Assembly (NCBI GenBank): GCA_964595485.1
Contig: CAZQQN010000005.1
Location: 1 to 64,000 of the forward strand
From: CAZQQN01 sp964595485
Lineage (GTDB): Bacteria > Bacteroidota > Bacteroidia > CAILMK01 > CAYYUA01
DNA length: 64,000 nt
Reading direction: 5' to 3'
This document shows positions 61,404-64,000 of the stretch, piece after piece. Position numbers and translations under genes: made by a program. Each line of letters starts with the position of its first letter. Position 1 is the first letter of the stretch. Under the pieces are notes generated by a model that searched no databases, was not told the origin of the DNA, and saw nothing but the letters and a program-made list of their open reading frames with translations.

Positions 61404-64000
61404 TTAATTCAATAACAATTCCAGATCCTCCTGCGTCAACTGATTCGTGATGTTTTGGTTGGCCGTGATAATATCTTGAACAAGGGCAGATTTCTTTTCC
61501 TGGAGCTTGAGAATTTTCTCCTCAATGGTCCCTTGGGTAATAAACTTGTATGAGATGACGCTTTTATCCTGGCCTATCCGGTGGGCGCGGTTAATAGCCT
61601 GGGATTCGGTGGCCGGGTTCCACCAAGGGTCGGTAATTAGGACATAATCGGCCTCTACCAGATTCAGCCCAACGCCCCCGGCTTTTAAACTAATCAGGAA
61701 AACCTGCTTTTGGGGATCTTTTCGAAATTCTTGAATCACTTGTTCCCGGTTTTTAGTGCTGCCTGTTAGAAGGCTATACCCCAAACCTCTTTTTTGAAAG
61801 AAGTTTTCAAAATAATTCAAATGCTTGACAAATTGAGAAAAAATTAAAACCTTATGATTTTCACTTGTTACACTTTCTACTTTATCAATAATCTCGTTAA
61901 ACTTCCCTGAATCTTCATCGAATTCCTCGTTTACTAAAGATGGGTGATTGGCTGCTAAACGTAATTGCATCAACCCCTGAAGAATCATGAATTGGGATTT
62001 ATTAAAACCATATTGTTCAATATTATGCATGATTTGGTTCCTATAGTATGATTTGATACGTTCATATTCCTTCTCGTGGGCTTCACCCATTTCGCAGAAA
62101 TGGGTTTTCTCTGTTAAAGTAGGTAGCTCTTTTGTCACTTCTTCCTTAGTGCGCCTCAATAGGAAAGGTTTAATCAGGGTCCGCAACTTTTCACGCTTGT
62201 CCTCATCCTTTTTCTTTTCAATGGGGTTCACATATTCCCGTTTGAAAAATTGATAGCCGCCTAATAAACCGGGATTGAGAAATGCCATCTGGGACCATAG
62301 GTCAGTAAGCGTATTTTCGATGGGAGTACCAGTTAAGACCAGGCGATTTTGACTCTTAAGCCCCTTCACCACTTTAGCTGTTTTAGAGGAAGGGTTTTTG
62401 ATAATTTGACTTTCATCTAAAATGACGTAATTGAAGTCAAAATCTTTAAGGTATTCAATATCATTACGCACTAACCCATAAGTGGTAATGATGATATCGA
62501 ATTGGGTGAACTTTTGAAGCAGTGTTAGTCTTTCATTCCCCGTATACTGCAGGCAACTTAGCTGCGGCGTGAACCTCAGGATTTCTGCTTTCCAATTGTG
62601 GATTAGTGAAGATGGCATGACGATCAGGGTAGGGGAGCCATTTTTACCTGTGTTTTTCCTCCCTCCCTCAATGCTATTAGAAAAAATGTCTTGCTGATAA
62701 GGTACCGGCTTAACACCATTAGAACCAGTGCTTTCTTCTTTATCCTTAAGTAAAAGCGTTAGGGTTTGTAAAGTTTTACCAAGGCCCATATCATCTGCCA
62801 GGCAGCCTCCAAATTGGTTCTCCCTTAGAAAATAAAGCCATTCATATCCGGATCGTTGATAGTCCCTTAGCTGAACATTGAGGTTAGCCGGTAAATCAGG
62901 GGGAGGATCCTTATCCGGGCGTGCATTATTTAAAGACCTTATGTATTGCTTGCCAATTCCTTTCTTTTGATTGCCATTGATGCTATTTAACAGGTTATAA
63001 TGGTGTTTTTGTAATTTGAAAGTGGTAGCGTCATCATCATCTTCGGAAAATTTAAGGAAGTCCAGGTAATCTGTAAACCATTCTGTTGGCAATATCGCGA
63101 CTTGACCTGAAGGCAGCTGGTATTCCCTTTTCCCTGTTAGGATATGGTCTTTCAGATTTTTGAATGAAACGGCTTCATCTCCAAAATAGACCATGGCATG
63201 AATGTCGAACCAGTCATTATCATGCTCCTGAACCTCAAACTGGATTTGGGGTATACCCAAGAAAAATGATGTTTCTTCAAAGTTTTGTTCGATGGTGAAA
63301 CCAGCTTCCAATAGCGTATCCTTGTTTTGGTTTAACCAATTGATGAGGTTATGGTAATGGGTGTAAAAATCATGATGGTCGTGGTGGCTGTTATTGTAGG
63401 AGACTGGGGGCTGAAAAACCTTGTTAGAATAGGATTCAAGGCCCAAATCGTGTAGAATATGAATCATTTCTTGCTCCCAATTCTTTGAGCGAACCACCTT
63501 AAAGAATTGATACCTATTATTATTGAATTTAGGATAAACATGCACTCCCTTCGGATCTTCAGCAAAAAAGCTAACTTCCCCGTATTGGAATGTTAGTAAA
63601 AAAGCAGGTTGAGATTGCAGGTCTCGTCCTAATTTCAAAACCGGGTAGGGGGTAGCTTTCACTTTCAGAATGTCAAAACCCTTAGCCTCTACATGGTAAT
63701 TTTCTATAATTTGGGGAATGAATTTCCTGTAAAACTCTGATTCAGATTTAGGGGGAATTTGTAAAAAGGGCTTATTCAGGAAAGGTTTGATCTTTTTACC
63801 ATCCAGACTTTGGGAAAAATGATAAAGATCCTGATTGACCAAAAGCCAGCAAGGTTCGAAAACAATTACATGAGCATGTCTACTGGCTAATTTAATGTTG
63901 AGGTTGTTGCTGTTGATTTCAGGGTAATATTGAGTTCCCTCTTCATTCCTGGAAAATTTGAAATTAATAGAGGCAGGTTCGCGAACAATATTCAATTTTT
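61404..64000 (-). CDS. SNF2-family DEAD/DEAH helicase, 5' end outside window
   Basis: At least 865 residues, open to the right edge, so the N-terminus is missing. The helicase core begins near residue 380 of the visible part: LRDYQRSGYEWLYFLRENQFGGCLADDMGLGKTLQTL (motif I), VMPSSLIHNWKAEI (Ia), VILDESQIIKNPSSK (motif II, DESQ form), LVLTGTPIENTLTDLWSQM (III), VLIFSQFVKHLNYFE (IV), VFLISLKAGGVGLNLVEADYV (V) and INRAHRIGQDKSVISYKFI (VI). The order is of SNF2/Rad54 type. The N-terminal visible region of about 370 residues has no recognised motif. The role is inferred as nucleoprotein remodelling or transcription-linked RapA-like activity. Confidence 0.93.
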   Translation of the reverse strand, partial: KLNIVREPASINFKFSRNEEGTQYYPEINSNNLNIKLASRHAHVIVFEPCWLLVNQDLYHFSQSLDGKKIKPFLNKPFLQIPPKSESEFYRKFIPQIIENYHVEAKGFDILKVKATPYPVLKLGRDLQSQPAFLLTFQYGEVSFFAEDPKGVHVYPKFNNNRYQFFKVVRSKNWEQEMIHILHDLGLESYSNKVFQPPVSYNNSHHDHHDFYTHYHNLINWLNQNKDTLLEAGFTIEQNFEETSFFLGIPQIQFEVQEHDNDWFDIHAMVYFGDEAVSFKNLKDHILTGKREYQLPSGQVAILPTEWFTDYLDFLKFSEDDDDATTFKLQKHHYNLLNSINGNQKKGIGKQYIRSLNNARPDKDPPPDLPANLNVQLRDYQRSGYEWLYFLRENQFGGCLADDMGLGKTLQTLTLLLKDKEESTGSNGVKPVPYQQDIFSNSIEGGRKNTGKNGSPTLIVMPSSLIHNWKAEILRFTPQLSCLQYTGNERLTLLQKFTQFDIIITTYGLVRNDIEYLKDFDFNYVILDESQIIKNPSSKTAKVVKGLKSQNRLVLTGTPIENTLTDLWSQMAFLNPGLLGGYQFFKREYVNPIEKKKDEDKREKLRTLIKPFLLRRTKEEVTKELPTLTEKTHFCEMGEAHEKEYERIKSYYRNQIMHNIEQYGFNKSQFMILQGLMQLRLAANHPSLVNEEFDEDSGKFNEIIDKVESVTSENHKVLIFSQFVKHLNYFENFFQKRGLGYSLLTGSTKNREQVIQEFRKDPQKQVFLISLKAGGVGLNLVEADYVLITDPWWNPATESQAINRAHRIGQDKSVISYKFITQGTIEEKILKLQEKKSALVQDIITANQNITNQLTQEDLELLLN

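Overview
The window comes from a chromosome of a member of the Bacteroidota, most likely a gliding-type Cytophagales bacterium; the genus cannot be fixed from sequence alone. The evidence is a secreted protein with a type IX secretion (T9SS) C-terminal sorting domain, the gliding lipoprotein GldB, proteins of families largely confined to the phylum (DUF5606, DUF5686, DUF2911, pRiA4b ORF-3-like), a TonB receptor with an N-terminal carboxypeptidase-regulatory-like domain, and several start regions carrying the phylum's TAnnTTTG -7 promoter box. Coding density is high, with AT-rich intergenic stretches. There is no prophage, insertion sequence, CRISPR array or rRNA operon.

Layout. 1-10.1 kb: 3' end of dnaE, a T9SS cargo protein, a small tail-anchored protein, NhaA, a lipoprotein with two PrcB-like domains, an amidoligase / glutamine-amidotransferase pair, a degenerate Rieske-like lipoprotein and an RDD protein. 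10.1-18.5 kb: Mpl (murein recycling), a DnaQ-type exonuclease, MtaB (tRNA ms2t6A), then a System I cytochrome c maturation operon ccmB-C-D-E-F whose CcmE is the CxxxY variant. 18.6-25.7 kb: NadE with an outer-membrane barrel protein, divergent from gldB and an SPFH protein, then a pRiA4b ORF-3-like protein, MiaA, and an oxidase subunit III with a tiny membrane partner. 25.7-32.3 kb: a Gfo/Idh oxidoreductase, a CPBP protease, a CaCA-like membrane protein, then a lipid-biosynthesis-type cluster of type III polyketide synthase, methyltransferase, FAD oxidoreductase and UbiA prenyltransferase. 32.3-44.6 kb: a small GNAT, a Smr protein, DnaK, PanB, a DUF5686 surface protein, a DUF1573 lipoprotein with a His-rich duplicated tail, and the large fused isobutyryl-CoA mutase IcmF. 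44.9-50.1 kb: DUF5606, an M3 oligopeptidase, a fumarylacetoacetase-fold hydrolase, an M23 peptidase and a BCP peroxiredoxin as one tight run. 50.2-64 kb: a SPOR-domain barrel protein, a long gene-free stretch holding the initiator tRNA and two broken tRNA-like copies, a DUF2911 lipoprotein, a TonB receptor with a partner barrel, small secreted proteins including a tandem lipoprotein pair, a TPR protein, and a SNF2-family helicase running off the right edge.

Most genes are housekeeping or envelope genes. The points that most deserve follow-up are: (1) the initiator tRNA locus, where two degenerate tRNA-fMet-like copies both carry a GC-rich 16-base palindrome at the same place just 3' of the anticodon loop; (2) the type III PKS / methyltransferase / FAD oxidoreductase / UbiA cluster, which resembles phenolic-lipid operons but adds a prenyltransferase; (3) the overlapping amidoligase and glutamine amidotransferase genes; (4) the Cys-type CcmE in an operon that shows no ccmA, ccmG or ccmH; (5) a sigma-54-like promoter with flanking CTGTC/GACAG motifs upstream of dnaK.
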